From positions 62,001 through 126,000 of the forward strand of contig NZ_CP039888.1 of the NCBI RefSeq assembly GCF_005221325.1: 64,000 nucleotides of DNA. The letters are read 5' to 3'. The position numbers were made by a program, and so were the translations under genes. The DNA is from Agrobacterium tumefaciens. Lineage in GTDB: Bacteria > Pseudomonadota > Alphaproteobacteria > Rhizobiales > Rhizobiaceae. Under the pieces are notes generated by a model. That model saw only the letters and a list, made by a program, of their open reading frames with translations. It did no database searches and had not been told where the DNA came from. Shown in pieces: positions 45,982 through 55,000 of the stretch. Position 1 is the stretch's first letter. Each line of letters starts with the position of its first letter.

Positions 45982-46412
45982 GCCGCTTCTCCGCTTTTCG
46001 CGTGTATTTTCGGCAGAATCCCTCTCCGCCCCGCGGGCGTGCCGCAAGCGTGGTTTCCGCCAGATTTTCGGTGACTAGTTCCGCCGCAATGCAGTCTAGT
46101 AATTAGCGATTAACCTAGTGCCAGCCCGACTCCGTGGCAAGAGTCGGGGGAATCATCTGGAATCGATTTTCCGGTTTTCCCCAACTTGCTGGCGAGTTGA
46201 GTCTGAAAGGCAACACCTTGGGCCTCATCAGCTTCCATCTACCAGTGCTTGAGACGCCCGGTAAATGCGGACTTTTGTTGACATCGGCAGGCGAACTGAC
46301 AATAGTGCCGGTGCCGCCGCAAGGCGGCATTTTTGATTTTCAGGCGAGGGATAACCTCTCCAGCCTATTGACAACCGTCTGACAGCGCATTCGCGCAAGG
46401 AGTGATACAGCC
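45982..46412. other. Divergent intergenic region gcrA-argD with CtrA-like and GANTC sites
   Basis: About 430 bp with no credible gene. Contains GTAA-N7-TTAACC (46099-46115), one base off the CtrA box, and three GANTC sites at 46128, 46141 and 46199. The first two lie in the arms of a hairpin CCCGACTC-cgtggcaa-GAGTCGGG (46125-46148). Promoters for both genes should be here. Confidence 0.55.
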
Positions 46413-47612
46413 ATGGCCGAAGCCGCCGCGCCATTGTTCGATACGTTTGCAAGAGCCCCCTTGCGCTTTGAGCGAGGCGAGGGCGTCTGGCTGTACACGG
46501 AAAGCGGCGAGCGATATCTGGATTTTGCGGCCGGCGTCGCTGTCAACTCGCTTGGCCATGCCCACCCGCACCTCGTGGAAGCGATCAAGACCCAGGCTGA
46601 GAAGGTCTGGCATGTCTCTAACCTCTATGAAGTGCCGGGGCAGGAAAAGCTTGCCAAACGACTGACCGAAGCGACATTCGCGGACAAGGTCTTCTTCACC
46701 AATTCCGGCGCGGAAGCGCTGGAATGCGCCATCAAGACCGCGCGCCGTTACCATTATTCCAAGGGCCATCCGGAAAAGTTCCGCATCGTCACCTTCGAAG
46801 GCGCCTTCCACGGCCGCACACTGGCGACGATCGCCGCCGGTGGCCAGCAGAAATATCTCGAAGGTTTCGGTCCCAAGGTCGAAGGTTTTGACCAGGTGCC
46901 GTTCGGTGATGTCGATGCGCTGAAGGCCGCCATCACGCCGGAGACGGCCGCACTTCTGATCGAACCCATTCAGGGTGAGGGCGGCATCCGCGCACCCAAC
47001 AAGGAATTCCTGAAGCTGCTGCGTTCGCTCTGCGACGAGCATGGCATGCTCCTGATTTTCGATGAGGTTCAGACCGGCGTCGGTCGCACGGGCAAATTCT
47101 TTGCCTATGAGCAGACCGGTGTCGCGCCTGACATCATGGCGGTTGCCAAGGGTATCGGCGGCGGTTTCCCGCTCGGCGCGTGCCTTGCAACTGCGGATGC
47201 CGCTTCCGGCATGACGGCCGGCGTGCACGGCACCACCTATGGCGGCAATCCGCTGGCCATGGCGGTCGGCAATGCCGTACTTGACGTCGTCCTCGGTGAC
47301 GGCTTTCTCGAAAAGGTCCGTGATGTCGCGCTGGTTTTCCGTCAGGGTCTTGCCTCGCTGAAGGATCGTTATCCTGATGTCATCGAGGAAATTCGCGGCG
47401 AAGGCCTGCTGCTCGGCATCAAGGCCAGGGTTCCCTCGGGTGAGTTGCTGCAGGCCATGCGTGCGGAACATCTGCTCGGCGTACCGGCGGGCGATAACGT
47501 CATCCGCCTTCTGCCGCCGCTCGTCACCACGGCGGAAGAGGCCCGAGAAGGCCTGGCACGCGTGGAAGCGGCAGCCGCATCCCTGACCGCGAAGCAGGCG
47601 AAAATCGCCTGA
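46413..47612 (+). CDS. argD: Acetylornithine aminotransferase
   Basis: 399 residues, PLP enzyme of arginine synthesis converting N-acetylglutamate semialdehyde to N-acetylornithine. Class III aminotransferase blocks: [40 protein letters not shown] and the PLP lysine in [21 protein letters not shown] precedes ATG 46413. argF follows 42 bp later, so the two form an operon. Confidence 0.95.
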   Translation: MAEAAAPLFDTFARAPLRFERGEGVWLYTESGERYLDFAAGVAVNSLGHAHPHLVEAIKTQAEKVWHVSNLYEVPGQEKLAKRLTEATFADKVFFTNSGAEALECAIKTARRYHYSKGHPEKFRIVTFEGAFHGRTLATIAAGGQQKYLEGFGPKVEGFDQVPFGDVDALKAAITPETAALLIEPIQGEGGIRAPNKEFLKLLRSLCDEHGMLLIFDEVQTGVGRTGKFFAYEQTGVAPDIMAVAKGIGGGFPLGACLATADAASGMTAGVHGTTYGGNPLAMAVGNAVLDVVLGDGFLEKVRDVALVFRQGLASLKDRYPDVIEEIRGEGLLLGIKARVPSGELLQAMRAEHLLGVPAGDNVIRLLPPLVTTAEEAREGLARVEAAAASLTAKQAKIA

Positions 47613-47654
47613 GGAAACAATAAAGGGCGGGCCTCTTCCCGGAGGCTCGCGAGC

Positions 47655-48587
47655 ATGGGACAGTTTGAAATGGCTTCACCTAAACATTTTCTCGACCTGT
47701 CGGCCGTCGGCCCGCAGGACCTGCGGACAATTCTTGACGATGCGCGCGCGCGCAAGATCGCCACGAAGGCCGGAACGGCGGAAAAACCGCTTGCCGGCAA
47801 GATGCTGGCAATGATCTTCGAAAAGCCGTCCACGCGCACCCGCGTTTCCTTCGATGTCGGCATGCGCCAGCTCGGCGGCGAGACCCTTTTCCTGTCGGGC
47901 ACGGAAATGCAGCTCGGTCGTGCGGAAACGATCGGCGATACCGCCAAGGTGCTGTCACGTTATGTGGACGCCATCATGATCCGCACCACTGACCATTCGC
48001 GCCTGCTCGAGCTTGCCGAACACGCGACGGTGCCTGTTATCAACGGCCTGACGGATGATACCCATCCCTGCCAGATCATGGCCGACATCATGACGTTCGA
48101 GGAACATCGTGGTCCGGTCAAAGGCAAGACCATTGCCTGGACGGGGGACGGCAACAACGTGCTGCACTCCTTCGTCGAGGGTTCGGCACGCTTCGGCTAC
48201 CGCATGACGATGGCCGTGCCTATGGGTTCCGAACCGCATGACAAGTTCCTGAACTGGGCCCGCAACAATGGCGGCGAGGTCGCGCTGTATCATGATGCGG
48301 ACAAGGCGGTCGCGGGTGCGGATTGCGTCGTCACCGATACCTGGGTCTCCATGAACCAGGAGCACAAGGCGCGCGGCCACAACATCTTCCAGCCCTATCA
48401 GGTCAATGAGGCTCTGATGGCCAAGGCGGAAAAGGATGCGCTGTTCATGCACTGCCTGCCGGCGCATCGCGGTGAAGAGGTGACGGATGCCGTGATCGAC
48501 GGCCCGCAATCGGTGGTCTTCGATGAGGCGGAAAACCGTCTCCACGCGCAGAAATCCGTCATCGCATGGTGCATGGGCGTGATCTGA
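47655..48587 (+). CDS. argF: Ornithine carbamoyltransferase
   Basis: 310 residues. Carbamoyl-phosphate loop [18 protein letters not shown], ornithine-binding DTWVSMNQE and [11 protein letters not shown] are all intact. Makes citrulline from ornithine. ATG 47655 follows GGAGG by 8 nt; ATG 47670 is the alternative. Confidence 0.95.
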   Translation: MGQFEMASPKHFLDLSAVGPQDLRTILDDARARKIATKAGTAEKPLAGKMLAMIFEKPSTRTRVSFDVGMRQLGGETLFLSGTEMQLGRAETIGDTAKVLSRYVDAIMIRTTDHSRLLELAEHATVPVINGLTDDTHPCQIMADIMTFEEHRGPVKGKTIAWTGDGNNVLHSFVEGSARFGYRMTMAVPMGSEPHDKFLNWARNNGGEVALYHDADKAVAGADCVVTDTWVSMNQEHKARGHNIFQPYQVNEALMAKAEKDALFMHCLPAHRGEEVTDAVIDGPQSVVFDEAENRLHAQKSVIAWCMGVI

Positions 48588-48824
48588 GGAATTCACCCGT
48601 CCTGATCATGGTCGGGCCGGGTGCTTGAACTTAAACGCATCGATTACCATCTGTGGGACTTCGAAGAGGCTCGTCGGTTTGCTGGCGGGCCATCATCACA
48701 ATTGCACGTTTTTCTCCAGAAGCGGTTTCGCTTCCCGGGTCTCTGTGCGACAAGCGAAAAACTACATTTGAAAGCCGGACTTTTGGACGGTAGCGGCGCC
48801 ACGGCTGCGCCAGGGAGTATCAAC

Positions 48825-49814
48825 ATGGCAGATGTAACGGTTGAACTGGACGATCTCAATTTTGCTGGCGACGACAAGGTTGTGCCTTTTCAGGTCGAAG
48901 GTCTGGATGTGCGCGGCCGCGCCGTACAGGTCGGGCCGCTACTGAACGCCATCCTCGAACGGCATGATTATCCCGCCGCAGTTGCCCGCCTGCTGGCGGA
49001 AGCGACGGTCCTCACGGCGCTGATCGGCACCTCGCTCAAGTTTTCCGGCAAGCTGACCGTCCAGACCAAGGGCGACGGCCCGGTAGACCTGCTGGTCGCG
49101 GATTTCTCCGCGCCGGACAGCATGCGCGCTTACGCCCGTTTTGACGAGGAGCGGTTGGCGGAAGCGGTTGCTGCCGGTGCAACCTCGCCAGAGCAATTGC
49201 TGGGCAACGGTATTCTCGCCTTCACCATCGATCAGGGCGCGGGCATGCAGCCCTATCAGGGCATCGTGCCGCTTGATGGCTCCTCGCTGGAAGACATCGC
49301 CGGCGTCTATTTCCGCCAGTCGGAACAGCTTCCCACCCGTGTGCGCCTTGGCGTTGCCGAGTTCTTCGACCGCGATGGCGAGGGTAAGCCGCGCCACGCT
49401 TGGCGTGCAGGTGGCCTGATCGCGCAGTTCCTGCCACAGGCCCCCGAGCGGTTGCGCATGCGCGACCTGCATGGTGGGGATGGTGATGAGGGCGGCCACG
49501 AGGTGCAGGAGGATGATGCCTGGACGGAAGCCGTAACGCTGCTGAATACGATCGATACGGATGAGCTAACCGATCCGCAGGTGCCGTCGGAACGCTTGCT
49601 CTATAGGCTTTTTCATGAAAGCGGCGTGCGCATCTATGACCCGCAGGCCATTTTCGACCGCTGCAGCTGCTCCCGGGACAAGATCAAGGGTGTGCTGTCA
49701 GGCTTCACCGCCGAGGAAATCAAGGCGAGCGAGGAAGACGGCGCCATCGCGGTCACCTGCGAGTTCTGCTCCACCACCTATCGCTACGATGTCAGCGAAT
49801 TTGAGAATGCCTGA
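48825..49814 (+). CDS. hslO: Redox-regulated chaperone Hsp33
   Basis: 329 residues. The C-terminal zinc switch has all four cysteines (FDRCSCS and CEFCSTTY), which release zinc and form disulfides under oxidative stress. Core blocks include LLAEATVLTALIGTSLKFSG and LDGSSLEDIAGVYFRQSEQLP. An open frame extends 68 codons upstream without conservation; ATG 48825 has GGGAG. Follows argF after about 240 bp. Confidence 0.95.
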   Translation: MADVTVELDDLNFAGDDKVVPFQVEGLDVRGRAVQVGPLLNAILERHDYPAAVARLLAEATVLTALIGTSLKFSGKLTVQTKGDGPVDLLVADFSAPDSMRAYARFDEERLAEAVAAGATSPEQLLGNGILAFTIDQGAGMQPYQGIVPLDGSSLEDIAGVYFRQSEQLPTRVRLGVAEFFDRDGEGKPRHAWRAGGLIAQFLPQAPERLRMRDLHGGDGDEGGHEVQEDDAWTEAVTLLNTIDTDELTDPQVPSERLLYRLFHESGVRIYDPQAIFDRCSCSRDKIKGVLSGFTAEEIKASEEDGAIAVTCEFCSTTYRYDVSEFENA

Positions 49815-49818
49815 ATCG

Positions 49819-49850
49819 AAAGCTGCGCTCTGAAAGGCGCGGCTTTTCCT
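49819..49850 (+). terminator. Terminator after hslO
   Basis: AAAGCTGCGC-tctgaaag-GCGCGGCTTT followed by TCCTT; one G-U pair. Lies between converging hslO and apaG. Confidence 0.7.
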
Positions 49851-49866
49851 TCACCGGGCGCAGTCG

Positions 49867-50259
49867 TCAGTTCAGGACGCGCATCAGGCCGGGTGAATCC
49901 AGTGAGAAGGCGGGTATGGTGACATTGAACACCTCGCCATTTTCCGTTTCCATCTCATAATGGCCGAACATCAGGCCTGACGGCGTATCCAGCGGGCATC
50001 CCGAGGAATATTCATAGCTGTCGCCGGGTTTGAGCTGCGGCTGTTCGCCCACGACGCCCGGCCCATAGACCTCGTCCACCTGTCCGTTCTGATCGGTGAT
50101 ATGCCAATAACGGTTGACGAGTTTCACGGGGACATCGGAATTGTTCGCGATCACGACCTTGTAGCCCCAGACGTAACGATCGTCATCCGGGTCGGATTGT
50201 TCCTCGAGATAATACGGATCGACCGTTACCTCGATATCCCTTGTCAGAGCACGATACAT
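49867..50259 (-). CDS. apaG: ApaG protein
   Basis: 130 residues, fibronectin-like fold: [59 protein letters not shown] and GHYEME. Associated with Co/Mg tolerance in Salmonella; biochemical role unclear. ATG 50259 is preferred over GTG 50268, which sits on the ribosome binding site. Confidence 0.92.
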   Translation of the reverse strand: MYRALTRDIEVTVDPYYLEEQSDPDDDRYVWGYKVVIANNSDVPVKLVNRYWHITDQNGQVDEVYGPGVVGEQPQLKPGDSYEYSSGCPLDTPSGLMFGHYEMETENGEVFNVTIPAFSLDSPGLMRVLN

Positions 50260-50492
50260 ACGCGCCACACCTCGATATTATGCCTGCCGCTGCATCCTAC
50301 ACTATAGGCTCTGGCTATCGTCAAGAAAATGAATGACTTGACGGGCAGGAGGCATCTCCTGTTGCGCTGTTTTTTACCGTTAGGGATAACGGTAAAGGTA
50401 AATATTGGTTGCCTGATGCGGTCTTTTCCGGCCGCATGGCCAAACCATGGCCCGACACACGGTCAGGCCATGGTGATTTGCCGATTGAATTT

Positions 50493-51677
50493 TCAGGCCG
50501 AAACGGCCGCAAGACCCTTTGCCAGATCTTCCAGCAGATCGTCGGTATCCTCGATGCCGCAGGAAAGGCGCAAGGTGCCGCCGGAAATGCCGAGTTCGGC
50601 ACGCGCCTCGTCTGTGAGGTTCTTGTGCGTCGTCGTGCCGGGATGGGTGATCAGGCTCTTGGCATCGCCGAGATTGTTGGAAATCTTCACGATCTCAAGC
50701 GCGTTCTGCAGCTTGAAGGCCGCTTCCTTGCCGCCCTTCAGTTCGAAGGCCACCAGGGTGGAGCCGCCGGACATCTGCCGTGCGATGATATCAGCCTGCG
50801 GGTGATCGGCGCGGCCGGGATAGATGACCTTGGCGACCTTGCCGCTATCAGCGAGGAAATCGGCGATCTTCGAGGCATTCTCCGTCTGCTGCTTGACGCG
50901 CAGCGGCAGGGTCTCGATGCCCTTCAGGAGCGTCCAGGCGTTGAAGGGCGACATGGCCGGGCCTGTGTGGCGGAAATAATCCTGCAGCTCTTCTTCGATC
51001 CACTTCTTGTCGGAAAGGATCACGCCACCGAGGCAGCGGCCCTGGCCGTCAATATGTTTGGTGGCCGAATAAACGACGATATGGGCGCCGAGTTCGAGCG
51101 GCTTCTGGAAGAGCGGCGTCGCAAACACATTGTCGACCACGACCTTCGCGCCGATCTGGTTGGCAAGCTTTGCCACGCCGGCAATATCCACCACTTCGAG
51201 TGTCGGATTGGTCGGGCTTTCAAGGAAGAACAGCTTGGTGTTCGGCTGGATCGCCTTTTCCCAGTTGCCGAGATCGCGTCCGTCGATCAGCGTGCATTCG
51301 ATGCCGTATTTCGGAGCAAGCGTCTCAACCACCCAGCGGCAGGAGCCGAAAAGGGCGCGTGCGGCAACGATGTGATCGCCGGCGCGCAGCTGGCACATGA
51401 TGGCGGCGGTGACGGCGGCCATGCCGGAGGCAAGCGCGCGGGCATCTTCCGCACCTTCCAGCAGGCACATGCGTTTTTCGAACATGTCATTGGTCGGGCT
51501 GGCGTAGCGGGCATAGATGAATCCATCCGTTTCGCCCTTGAAGCGCGCTTCGGCGGCTTCGGAGTTCTCGTAGACGAAACCCTGGGTCAGATAGATCGCT
51601 TCCGACGTTTCACCATAGGGTGAGCGTAGCGTACCGCCGTGAACGAGCTGGGTTGCCGGGCGCCATTTATTGCTCAT
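50493..51677 (-). CDS. metZ: O-succinylhomoserine sulfhydrylase
   Basis: 394 residues, Cys/Met-metabolism PLP family. PLP lysine in YSATKHIDGQGR, upstream ASGMAAVTAAIM, and the C-terminal STLVAFELKGG and LITHPGTTTH. Makes homocysteine directly from O-succinylhomoserine and sulfide. A SAM-II riboswitch in the leader couples it to S-adenosylmethionine level. Start 51677 has AAGGTG upstream. Confidence 0.93.
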   Translation of the reverse strand: MSNKWRPATQLVHGGTLRSPYGETSEAIYLTQGFVYENSEAAEARFKGETDGFIYARYASPTNDMFEKRMCLLEGAEDARALASGMAAVTAAIMCQLRAGDHIVAARALFGSCRWVVETLAPKYGIECTLIDGRDLGNWEKAIQPNTKLFFLESPTNPTLEVVDIAGVAKLANQIGAKVVVDNVFATPLFQKPLELGAHIVVYSATKHIDGQGRCLGGVILSDKKWIEEELQDYFRHTGPAMSPFNAWTLLKGIETLPLRVKQQTENASKIADFLADSGKVAKVIYPGRADHPQADIIARQMSGGSTLVAFELKGGKEAAFKLQNALEIVKISNNLGDAKSLITHPGTTTHKNLTDEARAELGISGGTLRLSCGIEDTDDLLEDLAKGLAAVSA

Positions 51678-51694
51678 GTGATCACCTTCAAAAC

Positions 51695-51738
51695 AAAAAA
51701 ACCGGCCGCAAAAGCAGACCGGTTCCTAGCACCCGGTC
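51695..51738 (-). terminator. Expression-platform hairpins between the SAM-II aptamer and metZ
   Basis: On the minus strand AGACCGG...CCGGTCT and an overlapping AACCGG...CCGGTT followed by seven T. The two pairings share the CCGGTCT/ACCGG segment, so they could act as antiterminator and terminator. Confidence 0.6.
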
Positions 51739-51795
51739 TTTTTAGCCACTTGTTTAACGTGGCTGCAAGCCGACCGGCCAAATCACCACGGGATA
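51739..51795 (-). promoter_or_regulatory. SAM-II riboswitch aptamer ahead of metZ
   Basis: On the minus strand CGTGGTGATTTGGCCG, GGCTTGCAGCCACG and TTAAACAAGTGGCTAAAA appear in order, the conserved core of the SAM-II pseudoknot. This riboswitch class is known from metA/metZ leaders of alphaproteobacteria. Confidence 0.93.
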
Positions 51796-51872
51796 AGCTT
51801 GCCATACTGCCGTTATCGGCTTGCGTCAATGCTTTCCTTTTGGTTTTGTCGCCGTAAAAAGGAATGATGACG

Positions 51873-52973
51873 ATGACGAGAACCACGGGCATTTTGGCGG
51901 ATGGCGCGATCCGGGCGCTGTTTGCGGGCGGCAAGCTGAAAAGCGAGGCGGATCTCGATATCGACCAGGTGCAGCCCGCCAGCCTCGATCTGCGGCTCGG
52001 CTCGAAAGCTTACCGCGTCCGCGCAAGCTTCATGCCCGGCCCCGGAACCCGTGTCATCGACAAGCTCAATCGTCTCAGCCTGCACGAGGTCGATCTCAGC
52101 CAGGGCGCGGTGCTGGAAACCGGTTGTGTCTATATCGTTCCCTTGATGGAAAGCCTTGATCTGCCGGCGGACATGTCGGCCTCGGCCAATCCGAAAAGCT
52201 CGACCGGCCGTCTGGATATCTTCACCCGCGTGATGACCGACAACGCGCAGGAATTCGACAAGATCCCCGCTGGCTATGCTGGCCCGCTTTATCTGGAAAT
52301 CAGCCCGCGAACTTTCCCAATCGTGGTGCGCCGCGGCTCCCGCCTGTCGCAAATTCGCTTCCGCATCGGCCATGCGCTTCTCAATGAAAGTGAACTGCTG
52401 AAACTGCACGAGACGGAAACGCTGGTGGCGAGCGAAAACCCGAACGTGACGGGCGGCGGTATCGCGCTTTCAATCGACCTCAAGGGTTTCGGTGAGACGG
52501 GGCTGATCGGCTATCGCGGCAAGCATCACACGGCTGTGGTGGATGTCGACAAGAAGGCCCAGCATGATGTCCTCGATTTCTGGGAGCCGCTTTATGCGCG
52601 CGGCCGTGCGGAACTGATCCTTGACCCGGATGAATTCTATATCCTCGTTTCACGCGAAGCCGTGCATGTGCCACCGCTTTATGCGGCCGAAATGACGCCC
52701 TTCGACCCGCTGGTGGGCGAATTCCGCGTGCATTACGCCGGCTTCTTCGATCCTGGCTTCGGCCACGCGCAGGCGGGTGGCACCGGCAGCCGCGCCGTGC
52801 TTGAAGTCCGCAGCCACGAGGTGCCCTTCATCCTGGAGCACGGCCAGATCGTCGGCCGGCTGGTCTACGAGTACATGCTGGAAAAACCGGAGGGCCTCTA
52901 CGGCACCGGCCTTGGTTCCAATTATCAGGCGCAGGGGCTGAAGCTCTCCAAGCATTTCCGCGCTGAACAATGA
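51873..52973 (+). CDS. dcd: 2'-deoxycytidine 5'-triphosphate deaminase, double-length form
   Basis: About 366 residues, nearly twice the enteric Dcd, as is usual in alphaproteobacteria: two dUTPase-fold repeats in one chain. Repeat 1 has DIDQVQPASLDLRLG and SASANPKSSTGRLDIF; repeat 2 has FDPLVGEFRVHYAGFFDPGF and LEVRSHEVPFILEHGQIVG. Deaminates dCTP to dUTP in thymidylate synthesis. ATG 51873 gives the best spacing to AGGA; 51864 and 51867 are also in frame. Divergent from metZ. Confidence 0.9.
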   Translation: MTRTTGILADGAIRALFAGGKLKSEADLDIDQVQPASLDLRLGSKAYRVRASFMPGPGTRVIDKLNRLSLHEVDLSQGAVLETGCVYIVPLMESLDLPADMSASANPKSSTGRLDIFTRVMTDNAQEFDKIPAGYAGPLYLEISPRTFPIVVRRGSRLSQIRFRIGHALLNESELLKLHETETLVASENPNVTGGGIALSIDLKGFGETGLIGYRGKHHTAVVDVDKKAQHDVLDFWEPLYARGRAELILDPDEFYILVSREAVHVPPLYAAEMTPFDPLVGEFRVHYAGFFDPGFGHAQAGGTGSRAVLEVRSHEVPFILEHGQIVGRLVYEYMLEKPEGLYGTGLGSNYQAQGLKLSKHFRAEQ

Positions 52974-53025
52974 ACCCCCGGCGGCGCTTGACACCCGCCG
53001 CGAACTATCCGATGTCTTAGTCCGC

Positions 53026-53099
53026 GCGGGTGTAGCTCAATGGTAGAGCAGCAGCTTCCCAAGCTGAATACGAGGGTTCGATTCCCTTCACCCGCTCCA
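53026..53099 (+). tRNA. tRNA-Gly (anticodon CCC)
   Basis: Acceptor GCGGGTG/CACCCGC with encoded CCA, D arm TAGCTCAATGGTAGAGC, anticodon loop TTCCCAA, T loop GTTCGATTC. Reads GGG codons. Confidence 0.97.
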
Positions 53100-53606
53100 G
53101 CGAACTTTTCCAACAAGATCAATGACGTCCAACAAGCACTGATTTTAAAGCGTTTTTGCCTCGCGCGCGCGTAAGGTCGTGCAACGGTAATGCAGTGACA
53201 TCCAGCAATTTTGTCGGTAAAAATTACGGCACTCATCATCTTAGTGGGAAGCGGACTGTCGGCTATTTTGGGATCTTGATCCGGCATGTGCCCTGTTCGA
53301 TAAAATCGATCAGCGTCCGCGCTGCCATCCGCAGATGGTGCCGGGATACGTAGAGGTATGGATGCCCAGAGTTGCCGCCAGCAACCATGATCCGAGGGCT
53401 CCGCCCGCAATACCGCGCATCTGGCCGTTCGTTTGAAGAACGCTCAATATCCGGGAAGTGAGGCCCAGCTCATTTCGGCGAACCGGGTTCACGAATTGTT
53501 CCCATCTATCAACTGTTGCAGGTCAAAGCCTTCGCTTTGTCGTTTCTTTGCTTGCACGGCTTTTCATCTCGCCAGAAGGAATTTTGGGTGTGCCCCCATT
53601 ATTTTC
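53100..53606. other. Gene-poor region downstream of tRNA-Gly
   Basis: About 500 bp. Small open frames on both strands lack ribosome binding sites and conserved features. The region 53310-53500 read on the minus strand has coding-like composition (MRGIAGGALGSWLLAATLG) and could be gene debris. No second copy of the tRNA 3' end was noticed in the window that would mark an island boundary. Confidence 0.4.
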
Positions 53607-53631
53607 GGAACTCTCACCATGTCGCGCGGTT
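53607..53631 (+). promoter_or_regulatory. EcfG-type promoter of the hydrophilin-like peptide gene
   Basis: GGAAC-N16-GGTT, 56 nt before the start codon. Confidence 0.65.
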
Positions 53632-53686
53632 TGGGGGGGCGTCCAAATACGGACGTTTCAATATCGTCACATCAGGGAGATGAGAC

Positions 53687-53866
53687 ATGGCAAATCAAGG
53701 TGGCACTCAGCAACAGGGCAAGGCTGGTCAACAAGGCCAGAAAAACAGCGGTAACAAAAATGGCAACGACACGCATCAGTCCTCCGCCAAGGGCGACGCC
53801 AAGCAGGGCGGCACGCATGAGCAGCATGTGAAGGCTGGCCAGCAAAGCCACAAGAACGACCGTTGA
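53687..53866 (+). CDS. 59-residue hydrophilin-like stress peptide
   Basis: Composed almost only of Gly, Gln, Lys, Asn, Ser, Ala and His, starting MANQGGTQQQGKAGQQGQKN and ending AGQQSHKNDR. No hydrophobic core, so it should be disordered. It resembles plant LEA-like and GsiB/KGG-type stress peptides in composition; homology is not claimed. A GGGAG site lies 8 nt before the ATG and an EcfG-type promoter upstream. Confidence 0.75.
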   Translation: MANQGGTQQQGKAGQQGQKNSGNKNGNDTHQSSAKGDAKQGGTHEQHVKAGQQSHKNDR

Positions 53867-53975
53867 TGCCGATCTGAAGAAACGGGTTCCCGTCTGGAGG
53901 AGGGGAACTCCCGAACTGGAAAGGCAAATTGTCCCGACGAAGGGACGAGAAATACCAAGAGGAGGAAAAACCCAA

Positions 53976-54293
53976 ATGAAAACGACTGTTCTCGTTGCGG
54001 CGCTTCTCGGAGCCAGCACACTTTCGGCATTCGCCCAGCAGGCTCCGGCAGCCAATCCTGGTGGTGATACGCCCGCCGTGGCGACACCGGACGCCAAAAA
54101 TCCCACGGCGCCGGTGGAAGGCGCCAACAGTTTCACGGAAGCGCAGGCCAAGGAACGCATTGAAGAAGCCGGTTACACCGGGGTGAAGGACCTGAAGAAG
54201 GATGACAAGGGCGTGTGGATGGCATCGGCCATGAAGGACGGAAAAGCCGTCGCCATCGCCCTCGACTACCAGGGTAACGTTGTCGCCAAGTGA
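53976..54293 (+). CDS. Secreted PepSY-like protein
   Basis: 105 residues. Signal peptide MKTTVLVAALLGASTLSAFA, then a proline/alanine linker and a PepSY-like domain (SFTEAQAKERIEEAGYTGVK and GKAVAIALDYQGNVVAK). Periplasmic; function unknown. GAGGAGG precedes the start. It leads a stress-gene run continuing with the next entry 28 bp downstream. Confidence 0.8.
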   Translation: MKTTVLVAALLGASTLSAFAQQAPAANPGGDTPAVATPDAKNPTAPVEGANSFTEAQAKERIEEAGYTGVKDLKKDDKGVWMASAMKDGKAVAIALDYQGNVVAK

Positions 54294-54321
54294 GGCGCTG
54301 AGACTATTTGGGAGAAACGAT

Positions 54322-54924
54322 ATGAGAACCGTGACCGGACTTTTTGACGATTATGATGACGCAAGCGCCGCCGTCAGCGAACTTGAGAGAGCAGGCGTTC
54401 CGTCAAGTGATATCAGCATTGTCGGCAGTAACGTCGACAGGCGACATGGAGAAGATTCCAACGCTGCCGAAGGCGCCGGCACCGGCGCGGGAATTGGCGC
54501 GGTTGTGGGTGGTGCGGGTGGTCTGCTCACCGGTCTTGGATTGATGGCGATCCCGGGTGTTGGACCGGTTGTGGCCGCCGGCTGGCTTGCAGCCACGGCC
54601 GTTGGAGCCGCGGGCGGTGCCGTTGCCGGAGGAGCTGCCGGAGGGTTGATCGGAGCCATGACCCGGTCCGGCGTTTCCGAGGAAGACGCCAACCTCTACG
54701 CGGAAGGCGTGAGAAGGGGCGGTACGCTCGTTACAGCCCGAGTGGAAGAAGACCTCGCGCCGGAGGCGGAGGATATTCTCAAGCGGTCCAACTATGTAGA
54801 CCTCCCGGAGCGTCGCGCGGCCTATCGTGACCAGGGCTGGACGCGTTTCGACGAGTCCTCGCGGCCTTACGCGGCTGAGGATGTCGAACTGGAACGGAAC
54901 CGGTATCGCCGTTCGGCAATTTGA
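54322..54924 (+). CDS. General stress protein with YflT/17M-like domain
   Basis: 200 residues. Start VTGLFDDYDDASAAVSELER is the heat-induced YflT/GSP17M domain. The middle is a glycine/alanine-rich hydrophobic stretch (GAVVGGAGGLLTGLGLMAIP, VGAAGGAVAGGAAGGLIG) like a membrane-inserting glycine-zipper. The C-terminus is charged. Similar proteins flank catalase and YciF genes in many soil bacteria. ATG 54322 has GGGAGA. Confidence 0.82.
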   Translation: MRTVTGLFDDYDDASAAVSELERAGVPSSDISIVGSNVDRRHGEDSNAAEGAGTGAGIGAVVGGAGGLLTGLGLMAIPGVGPVVAAGWLAATAVGAAGGAVAGGAAGGLIGAMTRSGVSEEDANLYAEGVRRGGTLVTARVEEDLAPEAEDILKRSNYVDLPERRAAYRDQGWTRFDESSRPYAAEDVELERNRYRRSAI

Positions 54925-55000
54925 TTGGGACGCCCGTTATCGTTGACCAGAGGAGAGTGGTTCCGCGTTCTTCCCTGGTCAACTCCTCTCAGGAGCTAAC

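Noticed and set aside
52925..53410. Minus-strand open frame of 161 codons across tRNA-Gly
   Set aside because: Antisense of the tRNA (GAGEGNRTLVFSLGS-type translation) and overlaps the end of dcd; no ribosome binding site.
53100..53606. tRNA-Gly as an island attachment site
   Set aside because: No integrase gene and no repeat of the tRNA 3' end were seen in the window.
53908..53936. GGAAC ahead of the PepSY-like gene as another EcfG promoter
   Set aside because: The next TT is 20 nt away, outside the 18-19 nt spacing, and no GTT is present.
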